Positions 25,868-34,009 of a stretch of 64,000 bases of DNA are shown in pieces. The stretch covers positions 496,001 through 560,000 of the forward strand of contig NZ_JACXSS010000001.1 of the NCBI RefSeq assembly GCF_014850955.1, given 5' to 3'. This DNA is from Methylomonas albis (GTDB lineage: Bacteria > Pseudomonadota > Gammaproteobacteria > Methylococcales > Methylomonadaceae). A program made the translations under genes and the position numbers. The notes under the pieces were generated by a model, which ran no database searches, was not told where the DNA came from, and saw only the letters and a program-made list of their open reading frames with translations. Within the stretch, counting starts at the first letter, position 1, and each line of letters starts with the position of its first letter.

Positions 25868-26406
25868 TGGAAATGGATTTATTGCAATTCGACGCCAAGG
25901 ATCTCTACTACGAGAAAGCCGACAGCCAGGAAGTTGAGGACTTGATCCAATACGCCTCCGAGCTTTACGCTAGCGGCGAAGCGGAATTACCGTTGTTACA
26001 AGCTTATTTACGCGCACCGGAATCCTTGAATGTACTGGTGTCGCTGAATCGGTTTTATTACTACCAGCATCGAATGACGGACGCTTTATTGATTTCTGAA
26101 AGAGCGTTGACGCTAATCCGGCCGGGTATCAACTTTCCGGAAGATTGGCGGGAGTTGGAAAGAGAACACATTAGCGAGGCACCAAAAGACTTGCTGACCC
26201 GGATCAGACTATATCTGTTCACTCTGAAGTCGATTGGTTTTTTGAACATGCGTTTGGAAAACCTGGAGTTGAGCCGGGCAATTTTCGAGAAATTGGTGTC
26301 ATTGGATGACAAAGACCGGATTGGGGCACGAGGTTTGTTGGAGCTGGTCGTGCGTCGTCAGGAAGCGGCAGAGGGAATTTTCCGGATGCCGGAAGCTTTC
26401 GGGTAG
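25867..26406 (+). CDS. Helical TPR-like protein of the nif operon
   Basis: 179-residue protein starting at ATG 25867, which shares one base with the cysE stop. It is almost entirely helical with tetratricopeptide-like spacing (LPLLQAYLRAPESLNVLVSL, MRLENLELSRAIFEKLVSLD). Its place between cysE and nifW is that of orf8 in Azotobacter vinelandii, so it is probably the same conserved but poorly characterised nif gene. No catalytic motif. A scaffold or chaperone role would be a guess. Confidence 0.8.
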   Translation: MEMDLLQFDAKDLYYEKADSQEVEDLIQYASELYASGEAELPLLQAYLRAPESLNVLVSLNRFYYYQHRMTDALLISERALTLIRPGINFPEDWRELEREHISEAPKDLLTRIRLYLFTLKSIGFLNMRLENLELSRAIFEKLVSLDDKDRIGARGLLELVVRRQEAAEGIFRMPEAFG

Positions 26407-26480
26407 GCATCGCCCATTAAACAGATGCAAAAGATAAGTGATGTTTGTTGTTCCGCGCAATTAACCTAAAGGTGATCGCC

Positions 26481-26603
26481 ATGATGAAGAAACAAAAATC
26501 CGATCCATTTTTGGCCCAAACAGCGGTAATGCTGGTGGTTTTATTAGTGGTGTACGCATTGGGAGAACAACCTGCCAATCTCGATCACCTGATGATGAGG
26601 TAA
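26481..26603 (+). CDS. Small single-span membrane protein upstream of nifW
   Basis: 40-residue frame with two tandem ATGs, AGGTGA about 8 bases upstream, a basic N-terminus (MMKKQKSDP), one hydrophobic span of about 18 residues (AVMLVVLLVVYALG) and a short polar tail. It is N-in by the positive-inside rule. Its stop is adjacent to nifW and its last codons supply the nifW ribosome binding site. It is too short for most gene finders, and I know no family for it. Confidence 0.6.
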   Translation: MMKKQKSDPFLAQTAVMLVVLLVVYALGEQPANLDHLMMR

Positions 26604-26608
26604 TGACG

Positions 26609-26923
26609 ATGAGTTTAGAAGAAGATATGGAAGAGCTGGAAGCTGCGGAAGATTTTCTGCGGTATTTCGAGCTGGAATACGATACCACCGTCGTCCACGT
26701 CAACCGGCTACATATCCTGCAACGTTTCCACAATTATCTGAGTCAAGCCGGTGAAAACATGCCGGAAGACGACGATGCATTACGGGAAGTTTACAAAAAG
26801 CTGCTGCTTCGCGCTTACAGCGACTTTGTGGGTTCCGATGCACAGACCGAAAAAGTATTTAAGGTCTTCAAGATGATGGAACCGCAAACCGTGTTTGTTT
26901 CACTAGGTGACATTAAGACATGA
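26609..26923 (+). CDS. nifW: Nitrogenase-stabilising protein NifW
   Basis: NifW (104 residues) is known to protect or assist maturation of the MoFe protein. The family signature AAEDFLRYFELEYDTTVVHV and NRLHILQRFHNYL is clear. ATG 26609 is preferred over ATG 26603 because GAGG is 8 bases upstream of the former and only 2 from the latter. It overlaps nifZ as ATGA. Confidence 0.95.
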   Translation: MSLEEDMEELEAAEDFLRYFELEYDTTVVHVNRLHILQRFHNYLSQAGENMPEDDDALREVYKKLLLRAYSDFVGSDAQTEKVFKVFKMMEPQTVFVSLGDIKT

Positions 26924-27396
26924 TAGAAGAACGTTTCGACGAAGAGCGATTCGAGTTCGGCGAGCGGGTTAGGCTGACACGAAACGTTCGCAATGATGGT
27001 ACTTATCCGGGCATGGATGTTGGCGATTTTCTCTTACGCCGCGGCAGTGTTGGCAACGTTATAGAGGTCGGCACTTTCTTGCAGGATCAAGTGATCTACA
27101 CCGTGCATTTTATGGATGCGGGACGCATGGTCGGTTGTCGGGCTGAAGAACTCATTTCGGCTGACGCGCCTTGGAACCCGAGCCGTTTCGAGTTCCGCGA
27201 TCAGGTGGTCTGTACTATCGACATACCGACGCAAGAAGGCAGCTACCCTGCCGGTACTCAAGGTGAAATCTTGAAAGTATTGCGAGATTCCGCCCCCCTG
27301 CTCTACCACGTACGCTTTCCAGGTAGAACCATGCAAGTACCTGAAAGTGTGCTGGAGCCGGCGGATCCGGCCACGTTTAAAGAACCGGAGGAATAA
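26920..27396 (+). CDS. nifZ: Nitrogenase P-cluster maturation protein NifZ
   Basis: NifZ, 158 residues, needed for formation of the second P-cluster pair of the MoFe protein. Two SH3-like repeats are visible: residues about 10-82 (FGERVRLTRNVRNDGTYPGM, GCRAEELI) and about 90-150 (FRDQVVCTIDIPTQEGSYPA, VRFPGRTMQVPESVLEP). It is coupled to nifW (ATGA) and to nifM (stop and start share one base). Confidence 0.95.
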   Translation: MIEERFDEERFEFGERVRLTRNVRNDGTYPGMDVGDFLLRRGSVGNVIEVGTFLQDQVIYTVHFMDAGRMVGCRAEELISADAPWNPSRFEFRDQVVCTIDIPTQEGSYPAGTQGEILKVLRDSAPLLYHVRFPGRTMQVPESVLEPADPATFKEPEE

Positions 27397-28250
27397 TGAC
27401 CAGCCAGACTTCAATAGAGCCTTACACCCTGCTGCGGGCGGCCTTGAGCCTATTCCAAAAGGCACCGGCCGAATTGGAGCAACCGCAGTTGCGCCAGGTG
27501 GAAGTGCAAGCTAAAAACGAATACGAAATCGAAGGCCGAGTATTAAATTCGGCTGAAGCGACTGGCGTGGTGATTTCCGATACGGAGCTGGATAGAGCTT
27601 ATCAGGAAGTGCGCGCCCGTTTCGAAGACGAAGATGCATTTTTAGCGGCACTGAACGCCAACGGTTTAGATATTGATTTGTTGAAAGCGGCTTTGTATCG
27701 GCAGTGTAAGGTCGATGCGGTGATGGATAGAGTGGCCGCGCGATCCCCTAAGGTTAACGAAGTCGAAATCGGCATTTTCTACCACTCGCATCCGGAAAAA
27801 TTTCACAAACCCGAGCAACGTCAAGCTAGGCATATTTTGATTAGCATCAATCCTGATTACCCGGACAATACTCGCGAGGCGGCTTGGCAGCGGATTAACG
27901 AGATTGCCGGTACTCTGAAGCGCAAACCGCATAAATTTGTGGATCTGGCGCTGAAGTATTCGGAATGTCCGACGGCGGTGCAGGGCGGCGAAGTGGGTGC
28001 TGTGGTTAAAGGTACCTTGTTTCCGGAGCTGGATGAGGTATTGTTTAGTTTGAAAGAAGACGCCATTAGCGAGGTAGTGGAAACCGAGATGGGTTTTCAC
28101 GTGATTCAGTGTATGAAAATCATCCTCGCCGAGACTATGTCCTTGAAAAAAGCGACACCGAAGATTCAGCAGATCATGCAGGATCGTTACCGCAGAAATT
28201 GCCAGCGTACGTGGCTGGCCACTCTGCCCGCAGTCAACAGGAGTGCCTAA
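27396..28250 (+). CDS. nifM: Parvulin-type prolyl isomerase NifM
   Basis: Peptidyl-prolyl cis-trans isomerase needed for active Fe protein (NifH). 284 residues: a helical SurA-like N-terminal part and a parvulin domain at about 140-250 (RQARHILISINPDYPDNTRE, ALKYSECPTAVQGGEVGAVV, METEMGFHVIQC equivalent VVETEMGFHVIQC). No signal peptide, so it acts in the cytoplasm. The final stop lies 1 base before the clpX ATG. Confidence 0.94.
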   Translation: MTSQTSIEPYTLLRAALSLFQKAPAELEQPQLRQVEVQAKNEYEIEGRVLNSAEATGVVISDTELDRAYQEVRARFEDEDAFLAALNANGLDIDLLKAALYRQCKVDAVMDRVAARSPKVNEVEIGIFYHSHPEKFHKPEQRQARHILISINPDYPDNTREAAWQRINEIAGTLKRKPHKFVDLALKYSECPTAVQGGEVGAVVKGTLFPELDEVLFSLKEDAISEVVETEMGFHVIQCMKIILAETMSLKKATPKIQQIMQDRYRRNCQRTWLATLPAVNRSA

Positions 28251-28251
28251 C

Positions 28252-29553
28252 ATGGTAAAAGAACCCAAGCATTGTTCGTTTTGCGGTATCGAAGCGTCGG
28301 CATCCGTGCCGATGATTGCCGGTACGGAAGGTTATATCTGCGAAGCTTGCGTGATGTTGGCAAGCCAGGTGGTATCCAGCTGGGGCAAGAAAAAAGAATT
28401 GGCCGATATGCAAGGGCCGTTGCCTAAACCGGCGGAAATGAAAGCCATGCTCGATCAATACGTGATCGGTCAGGACCTGGCAAAAGAGATACTATCGGTA
28501 GCGGTGTATAACCACTACAAACGCCTGAAAAATGTCGCCCGCAAAACCGGGGGGTTAGGCGAATCCGATGAGAGTGTGGAAATCGGTAAATCCAATATTC
28601 TGATGATAGGCCCGTCCGGCACCGGCAAAACCTTATTGGCGAGCACCTTGGCCAAGATCGTCGGCGTGCCGTTTGCTGTGGCTGATGCTACCACGCTGAC
28701 CCAGGCCGGTTATGTCGGCGACGACGTGGAAAATATCCTGGTGCGCTTGCTGGACGTGGCCGACGGCCAGATCAGCAAGGCGGAGTGGGGTATGGTCTAT
28801 ATCGATGAAGTGGACAAAATTGCCCGCAGTCCGGAACAAGCCTTTGGCACCCGCGACGTCTCCGGCGAAGGCGTGCAGCAAGCCTTGCTGCGGCTGGTGG
28901 AGGGCTCGCAAGTTAAAGTCTCCGCCAAGGGCAGGCGTAAAGATCACAGTGGCAATGACTCAGTGATGGTCGATACCAGCAATATTTTGTTCATTGCCGG
29001 TGGCGCGTTTCCGGGTTTGGAAAAACATGTCGAAAAACGCCTGTTGCCGCCGAAAACTGCCATCGGTTTTCATGCCGAAGTCAGCAATCCCGACGACAAG
29101 CCAACGTTGGAAGCGATGTTGAATGCCACCCAGCCGGACGATTTGAAACGCTTTGGGTTGATCCCGGAGTTTATCGGTCGTTTCCCGGTGCTGGCGCCAT
29201 TGGAGCCTTTGGACGTGGATGCATTGATTCAAGTGTTGACCCAACCGAAAAACGCGTTGGTCAAACAATACCAACATCTGTTTGCCTTCGATGACGTTGA
29301 ATTGGAATTTACTACAGATGCCCTGACGGAAATCGCCGAAAAAGCCATCACCCGCAACACCGGTGCGCGCGGCTTACGCGGTATCATGGAGCATGTTTTG
29401 CGCCGCACCATGTTTGATCTACCGTCGCGGCCCGACGTCGAACGTTGTATCGTTAACGCCGAGGTTATCCGTGGTGAAGCCGAGATTGAAGTGGTGCTGC
29501 GCGAGGCATCCGCCGAAGCTGACGATCTAAAGCGCTTGTCGGGCGGGGAGTGA
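28252..29553 (+). CDS. clpX: Nif-linked ClpX ATPase (ClpX2 type)
   Basis: AAA+ unfoldase, 433 residues from ATG 28252 (AGGAG 9 bases upstream). It has an N-terminal zinc-binding domain CSFC...CEAC, Walker A GPSGTGKT (about 121-128), a pore loop AGYVGDDVEN, Walker B VYIDEVDKI, and the ClpP-docking IGF tripeptide (TAIGFHAEV). The segment equivalent to the RKH loop reads RRKDH. The position after nifM equals orf9/clpX2 of Azotobacter, where a dedicated ClpX is thought to help turn over nif assembly proteins. The C-terminus is shorter and more acidic than in housekeeping ClpX. Confidence 0.93.
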   Translation: MVKEPKHCSFCGIEASASVPMIAGTEGYICEACVMLASQVVSSWGKKKELADMQGPLPKPAEMKAMLDQYVIGQDLAKEILSVAVYNHYKRLKNVARKTGGLGESDESVEIGKSNILMIGPSGTGKTLLASTLAKIVGVPFAVADATTLTQAGYVGDDVENILVRLLDVADGQISKAEWGMVYIDEVDKIARSPEQAFGTRDVSGEGVQQALLRLVEGSQVKVSAKGRRKDHSGNDSVMVDTSNILFIAGGAFPGLEKHVEKRLLPPKTAIGFHAEVSNPDDKPTLEAMLNATQPDDLKRFGLIPEFIGRFPVLAPLEPLDVDALIQVLTQPKNALVKQYQHLFAFDDVELEFTTDALTEIAEKAITRNTGARGLRGIMEHVLRRTMFDLPSRPDVERCIVNAEVIRGEAEIEVVLREASAEADDLKRLSGGE

Positions 29554-29559
29554 TTTTGC

Positions 29560-29588
29560 GGGTGGGCTGCACTAGTTGAAGCCCACCC
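29560..29588 (+). terminator. Hairpin between clpX and grx
   Basis: GGGTGGGCT...AGCCCACCC, a 9-bp GC-rich stem 7 bases after the clpX stop without a T run. It could reduce read-through or stabilise the upstream message. Confidence 0.45.
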
Positions 29589-29626
29589 CTTGCATTGAAA
29601 AGTTTTAGTTAATTGAGAAAACTACT

Positions 29627-30244
29627 ATGAGCGTTAAAGAAAAAATCTTGCAACAACTTGCCGAAAACCCGGTAATTATTTACATGAAAGGCGTTCCTAG
29701 CGCACCGGAGTGCGGTTTTTCCGCCAAAACGATTGGCATCTTGAACGAAACCAAGGTCCCTTACGCATACGTGAATGTATTGCAATCGCCGTTCATCCGC
29801 GAAAAACTGCCGTCCATATCCAAATGGCCGACGTTTCCGCAAGTATTCATTAAAGGCGAACTGGTCGGTGGTGCCGATATTGTCGAGTCCATGTATAAGG
29901 ACGGAAGCCTGTTACCGCTTTTGCAAGCCACTGTTCAGCCAGCCGAGAGCGCAGATGCCAGCCAAACTATTACGCATTCCGAAGTGGAAGCCTTGATTTT
30001 GGCGTCTTATCCGGGAGCTACCATCGGTATCGAAGGTGCGGGTTGCGATTTAAACATCACTGTGGTCAGCGAATTATTTGCCGATCAAGCTATGATCAAG
30101 CAACATCAAGGCGTCATGGAAACCTTGAGTGCACCATTGGCTAATGGTAGGCTGCATGCCGTCACGCTTAAAACTCATACGCCCGAAGCCTGGGCCGCGC
30201 AAACCCCGGCGGCAAACCCCGGCTTGCTACAGATTAAAATTTAA
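29627..30244 (+). CDS. Monothiol glutaredoxin fused to a BolA domain, nif-linked
   Basis: 205 residues. Residues 1-105 are a Grx4/Grx5-type CGFS glutaredoxin (VIIYMKGVPSAPECGFSAKT; WPTFPQVFIKGELVGGADIV). Residues about 120-205 match BolA (ITHSEVEALILASYPGATIG, GAGCDLNITVVSELF, HQGVMETLSAPLANGRLHAV). Separate Grx and BolA proteins form a [2Fe-2S]-bridged complex; here they are one chain. Azotobacter has grx5-nif at the same locus but as a plain glutaredoxin as far as I recall. It lies 23 bases before nifF in one operon. Confidence 0.92.
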   Translation: MSVKEKILQQLAENPVIIYMKGVPSAPECGFSAKTIGILNETKVPYAYVNVLQSPFIREKLPSISKWPTFPQVFIKGELVGGADIVESMYKDGSLLPLLQATVQPAESADASQTITHSEVEALILASYPGATIGIEGAGCDLNITVVSELFADQAMIKQHQGVMETLSAPLANGRLHAVTLKTHTPEAWAAQTPAANPGLLQIKI

Positions 30245-30267
30245 CTAGCTAACAAGGAGATATCACT

Positions 30268-30798
30268 ATGGCAAAAGTAGGCATTTTTTTCGGTACCGAT
30301 ACCGGCAACACTCGCAAAGTTGCCAAGACCATCGCCACCAAGTTGGGTGATGTAGCGGACAAACCGGTTAATATTAATAAAGCCTCCGTGGACGATTTAC
30401 TGGCCTACGACGTATTGATAGTCGGCTCGCCTACTTACGGCGAAGGCGAACTGCCGGGCATGAGCGCCGGACACGATAACGAAAGCTGGGAAGAATTCTT
30501 GCCGACCCTGGTTGGTGCGGATTTTACCGGTAAATCTGTGGCTATCTATGGCTTGGGCGACCAGGAAGGTTATCCCGGTCATTTCGTCGATGCGGTGGGT
30601 TTTCTGTACGATGCCTTCGCCGATGCCGGCGCGACCATCATCGGTATGACCAGCAGTGAAGGTTATACCTTTAAAAAATCCAAAGCTTTGTTGGGCGACC
30701 AGTTCGTTGGTTTGGCGTTAGACGAAGACAATCAGAAAGAACTGAGTGAAGGTCGTCTCGGCGATTGGTTGGCTTCGATCTCATCCGCCTGGGCTTGA
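30268..30798 (+). CDS. nifF: Nitrogenase-type flavodoxin NifF
   Basis: FMN-binding electron carrier (176 residues) of the long-chain type used to reduce nitrogenase Fe protein. The phosphate loop GTDTGNTRKVA (about residue 9), the flavin loops GSPTYGEGELPG and YGLGDQEGYPGHFVDA, and a C-terminal LDEDNQKELSEGRLGDW are all present. AAGGAG precedes the ATG. It is the last nif gene of the cluster, as in Azotobacter. Confidence 0.95.
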   Translation: MAKVGIFFGTDTGNTRKVAKTIATKLGDVADKPVNINKASVDDLLAYDVLIVGSPTYGEGELPGMSAGHDNESWEEFLPTLVGADFTGKSVAIYGLGDQEGYPGHFVDAVGFLYDAFADAGATIIGMTSSEGYTFKKSKALLGDQFVGLALDEDNQKELSEGRLGDWLASISSAWA

Positions 30799-30808
30799 TA
30801 GGCGAGTC

Positions 30809-31249
30809 ATGATCGAAGAAGCGGCCGTTGTTACTCGCGTTAGCGACGGCCGGACCTGGATCAAAAGTCTGCAGAGCAATGCCTGCAGTGGCTGTTTACA
30901 GCAACAGTCCTGCGGCACGGCTACGCTGGCAAAAGTTCTCCCCAAGCGCGAGTTTCCAGTCGATTGCGAGATGGCTCTGCAAGCCGGCGACCAAGTGATG
31001 GTGGCGATAGACGATGGCCAATTGCTGCTGACTTCCCTATTGCTCTATCTAGTGCCGCTAATTTTCATGTTAGTGGGCGTTGGTTTGGCCGAAGCCTGGC
31101 TGCCGGCGCCGTTCAATACCGATTACTTGCCGGAAGTTGCGTTGGCGACATTGCTGACAGGCTTTTGGTTGATTAATCGCTGTCAAAGTCTGTTACTGCT
31201 CCATCTTTGTTTTAAGCCACAGATCGTGAAGAAACTGGGCGCCGATTGA
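30809..31249 (+). CDS. RseC/SoxR-reducing-system family membrane protein
   Basis: 146 residues from ATG 30809 (MIEEAAVVTRV). The N-terminal part carries a cysteine cluster CSGCLQQQSC, followed by two membrane spans (LLTSLLLYLVPLIFMLVGVG and the LPEVALATLLTGFWLIN region), the layout of RseC family proteins. RseC relatives occur with Rnf complexes, which supply electrons to nitrogenase in many diazotrophs, so its place 10 bases after nifF may be functional rather than accidental. The name RseC itself reflects sigma-E and SoxR work in E. coli. Confidence 0.82.
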   Translation: MIEEAAVVTRVSDGRTWIKSLQSNACSGCLQQQSCGTATLAKVLPKREFPVDCEMALQAGDQVMVAIDDGQLLLTSLLLYLVPLIFMLVGVGLAEAWLPAPFNTDYLPEVALATLLTGFWLINRCQSLLLLHLCFKPQIVKKLGAD

Positions 31250-31499
31250 TTTTTCGCTTGTTGAATGGCTAACAATTTTGCCTGGATGTTGTGCAGTTGT
31301 TGGAATCCTGTCTAGAAATAATACACGCAAACTGTGACGCGTCCCTGAAAGTCCTTGTAGTTCGGGCCTTGTGGAGGCTTTTTTTCATGGCATTGATATT
31401 GCTGTAGTTGAATTGAAAACCATTGGGATTTTCAAGAGGGTGGCAGGCGCGTGCCAAGGTCTGTTGCCGATTTTTTGGCAATGTCATTAAGGTGATGAG

Positions 31500-31808
31500 A
31501 TGAGTGAAGTACTATTGGTGGGTTTGGTTATGTTGATCGTGGCGGCCTGCGCGTTCGCGCCCTTGGGTTGCATGCTGTCGACTTATTCAAAGTCCAATAA
31601 ATCCGGCGGAACTACCAAAGCGGTAGCCGGTGATTCAAGAAGGGGGCTCCCGGAGGATTCCATCCTCAAGCGGCATTTTTTGACGCAATTGCAAAGCGAG
31701 ATTGAAGCAACCTTGTTTCCTCGCCCAACCGATTCTATGCTGCAGCGGCATTACGATGCATTGGTGGCCGCCAAGATAGAAAATCGACTGCAGATTATCG
31801 GAAAATAA
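31500..31808 (+). CDS. Small membrane-anchored hypothetical protein
   Basis: 102 residues with AAGGTGATGAG before the ATG. One N-terminal hydrophobic span (LLVGLVMLIVAACAFAPLGC) is followed by a charged soluble part holding two related about 20-residue units: EDSILKRHFLTQLQSEIEAT and TDSMLQRHYDALVAAKIENR. A lipobox reading (VAAC) is possible but the span is long. Function unknown; it stands alone between nifF-rseC and modB. A perfect 10-bp hairpin follows the stop. Confidence 0.7.
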   Translation: MSEVLLVGLVMLIVAACAFAPLGCMLSTYSKSNKSGGTTKAVAGDSRRGLPEDSILKRHFLTQLQSEIEATLFPRPTDSMLQRHYDALVAAKIENRLQIIGK

Positions 31809-31826
31809 CGTTTCGTTCTGTCGGTG

Positions 31827-31850
31827 TAGGTGCGAACAAATTCGCACCTA
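31827..31850 (+). terminator. Hairpin after the small membrane protein
   Basis: TAGGTGCGAA-CAAA-TTCGCACCTA, a perfect 10-bp stem 18 bases past the stop, no T run. It is a likely transcript end separating the gene from modB. Confidence 0.55.
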
Positions 31851-31990
31851 TCTTGCCGATTCCATTCAGCATTGCCGTTTTTTTATACGCCAACGCGTAT
31901 TTTTCTGGCATTCTCCCCGCCCGATTAGCGAAAATAGACCGCAGATGCGTCGCTTCATAGCGATTCCCCGTCACTTAGTCCAGGCTTTGC

Positions 31991-32677
31991 ATGCTAAACG
32001 CCGCCGATCTCGACACCTTGTTTTTGACCTTTCGCGTCGCCAGTCTGGCTACCCTACTCTTGCTGTTGTTGGGCACGCCACTGGCTTGGAAGTTGGCGCG
32101 CAGTCGCTCACGCTGGAAAGGCGTTATCAATAGTATCGTCGCGCTGCCCTTGGTGTTGCCGCCGACGGTATTGGGCTTTTATTTGTTGGTATTGATGGGG
32201 CCGGCCGGACTGGTGGGAAAATTCACCCAATGGCTGGGTATTGGCACCTTGCCGTTCAGCTTTGGCGGTTTAGTCGTGGCGTCGGTATTGTACTCGTTGC
32301 CGTTCGTGGTGCAGCCTTTGCAAAATGCTTTCGTGGCAATGGGCGAAGCGCCTCTGGAAGCGGCTGCCACTCTGGGCGCCGGGCCGCTGGATCGATTTTT
32401 CAGCGTGGCTCTGCCTTTGGCGAAGCCTGGGTTTTTAACCGCCGGAGTATTGGGTTTTACCCACACCGTCGGCGAATTCGGCGTGGTATTGATGGTGGGC
32501 GGTAATATTCCCGATAAAACCCGCGTGGTATCCGTGCAAATTTATAACCACGTCGAAGCCTTGGAATACGGCCAAGCGCATTGGCTGGCCGGCGGTTTGC
32601 TGATCTTCTCTTTCCTGGTGCTGCTGTTACTTTACAACAGCCAACAAACTCAAGCATTGACCCAATCCTTGAAATGA
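31991..32677 (+). CDS. modB: Molybdate ABC transporter permease
   Basis: Inner-membrane permease (228 residues, five hydrophobic spans) with the binding-protein-dependent transport EAA loop ([20 protein letters not shown], about 117-136) and the ModB motif [20 protein letters not shown]. It forms the channel for molybdate needed for FeMo-cofactor. No modA precedes it here, so the binding protein must be elsewhere. It overlaps modC as ATGA. Confidence 0.93.
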   Translation: MLNAADLDTLFLTFRVASLATLLLLLLGTPLAWKLARSRSRWKGVINSIVALPLVLPPTVLGFYLLVLMGPAGLVGKFTQWLGIGTLPFSFGGLVVASVLYSLPFVVQPLQNAFVAMGEAPLEAAATLGAGPLDRFFSVALPLAKPGFLTAGVLGFTHTVGEFGVVLMVGGNIPDKTRVVSVQIYNHVEALEYGQAHWLAGGLLIFSFLVLLLLYNSQQTQALTQSLK

Positions 32678-33765
32678 CCATGTCCCAAGTTCAAAGTATA
32701 CAGGCCCGCTTGCGCTTGGCTTACGAGCAATTTGATTTGGATGTGAATTTGAATCTTCCGGCCAGCGGCGTGACAGTGCTTTTCGGTCATTCCGGTTCCG
32801 GTAAGACCACCTTGCTGCGTTGTATCGCCGGTTTGGAACGGCCAACGCAGGGTTTTTTGAAAATTGGCGAAACGCTTTGGCAAGACAGCGAAAACGATTT
32901 TTTCTTACCCACGCATCGCCGCAATTTGGCTTATGTATTTCAGGAAGCCAATCTTTTTCCGCATCTGTCGGTGCGCGGCAATCTGGATTATGCCGTGCGG
33001 CGCTTGCGCGCGAAGGGCAGAGTATTTTCATTACAGCAGGCCATTGAATTATTGGCGATAGGACCGTTGCTGGAACGTTTGCCGGCCCGTCTATCCGGCG
33101 GCGAGCGGCAGAGGGTAGCCATTGCCAGAGCCTTGGCCGCCAGTCCGGATGTGTTGTTGATGGACGAGCCGCTGGCTTCCTTGGACGAACAACGTAAGCA
33201 GGACATTCTGCCTTACCTGACCGGCTTGCATCAGGCTTTGCAGATTCCGATTCTGTACGTCACTCATTCCTTGCAAGAAGTCAATCAACTGGCCGACCAT
33301 TTACTGGTGATGGCTGCCGGCAAAGCTGTCGTGTGCGGGCCGCTGGCGGAAACCCTGACTCGGTTGGATGGGCCTATGGCCTTGGATAGGCAAGCGGCCA
33401 GCGTCTGGCAGGGCAAGTTGATTAGCCACGAAACTGAATATCATCTCAGTCATGCCGAATTCGCTGGCGGCAGCTTGAGTTTGCCGTATTTGGATATGCC
33501 AGTCGGCAGTTCGGTCCGGATCAGGATTTACGCCCGTGACGTCAGTATTACTTTGCAACCGCCGGAAGCGTCCAGCATCCTGAATATACTGCCGGCACGA
33601 GTGTTGGCGCTTAGCGAAATGGCGCAGGGCCAAACCGTGGTGCAACTGGCGGTAGGCGCGGAGGTGTTGCTCGCGCATATCACCCAAAAATCCGCGGTGT
33701 TGCTAAGTGTGCAGCCCGGCATGTCCGTATACGTACAAATCAAGGGCACTTCCATAGTCCGATAA
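32674..33765 (+). CDS. modC: Molybdate ABC transporter ATP-binding protein
   Basis: ATPase of the molybdate importer, 363 residues from ATG 32674 (ATGA overlap with modB). Walker A GHSGSGKT (about 38-45), signature LSGGERQ, Walker [12 protein letters not shown] and a C-terminal TOBE/Mop-type molybdate-binding domain (about 295-360: [20 protein letters not shown]) are visible; the last is the usual regulatory domain of ModC. Confidence 0.94.
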   Translation: MTMSQVQSIQARLRLAYEQFDLDVNLNLPASGVTVLFGHSGSGKTTLLRCIAGLERPTQGFLKIGETLWQDSENDFFLPTHRRNLAYVFQEANLFPHLSVRGNLDYAVRRLRAKGRVFSLQQAIELLAIGPLLERLPARLSGGERQRVAIARALAASPDVLLMDEPLASLDEQRKQDILPYLTGLHQALQIPILYVTHSLQEVNQLADHLLVMAAGKAVVCGPLAETLTRLDGPMALDRQAASVWQGKLISHETEYHLSHAEFAGGSLSLPYLDMPVGSSVRIRIYARDVSITLQPPEASSILNILPARVLALSEMAQGQTVVQLAVGAEVLLAHITQKSAVLLSVQPGMSVYVQIKGTSIVR

Positions 33766-34009
33766 GCATGTGCCGCTTACTTATTACTGTTTGGCATTAA
33801 AGCTTGCCAAGCTGGTTTCTTATCACTGGGGCGCATTTTTGCCGCATGAAATGTGATAGCCCTCAAAAAACGCAACGAATTTTTCGCTGTTAGCGCGTGG
33901 CGAATGCTTTATCCGTATTTAGCGACTATCTTGATAGACGGTTTGTCCGCAAAGGATTTTACTGGATGGATAGCCAACGGTACTTCGTCATCTCACGATA
34001 ATAAAAAAA

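Noticed and set aside
31885..31900. ATACGC-CAAC-GCGTAT upstream of modB as a possible ModE site.
   Set aside because: It does not resemble the known ModE box, and the arms are short.
33791..33813. TGGCATTAAAGCTTGC upstream of the TonB receptor, sigma-54-like, overlapping the palindrome AGCTTG-C-CAAGCT.
   Set aside because: Spacing is GG-N11-GC, one base too long for sigma-54, and the palindrome arms are only 6 bases.
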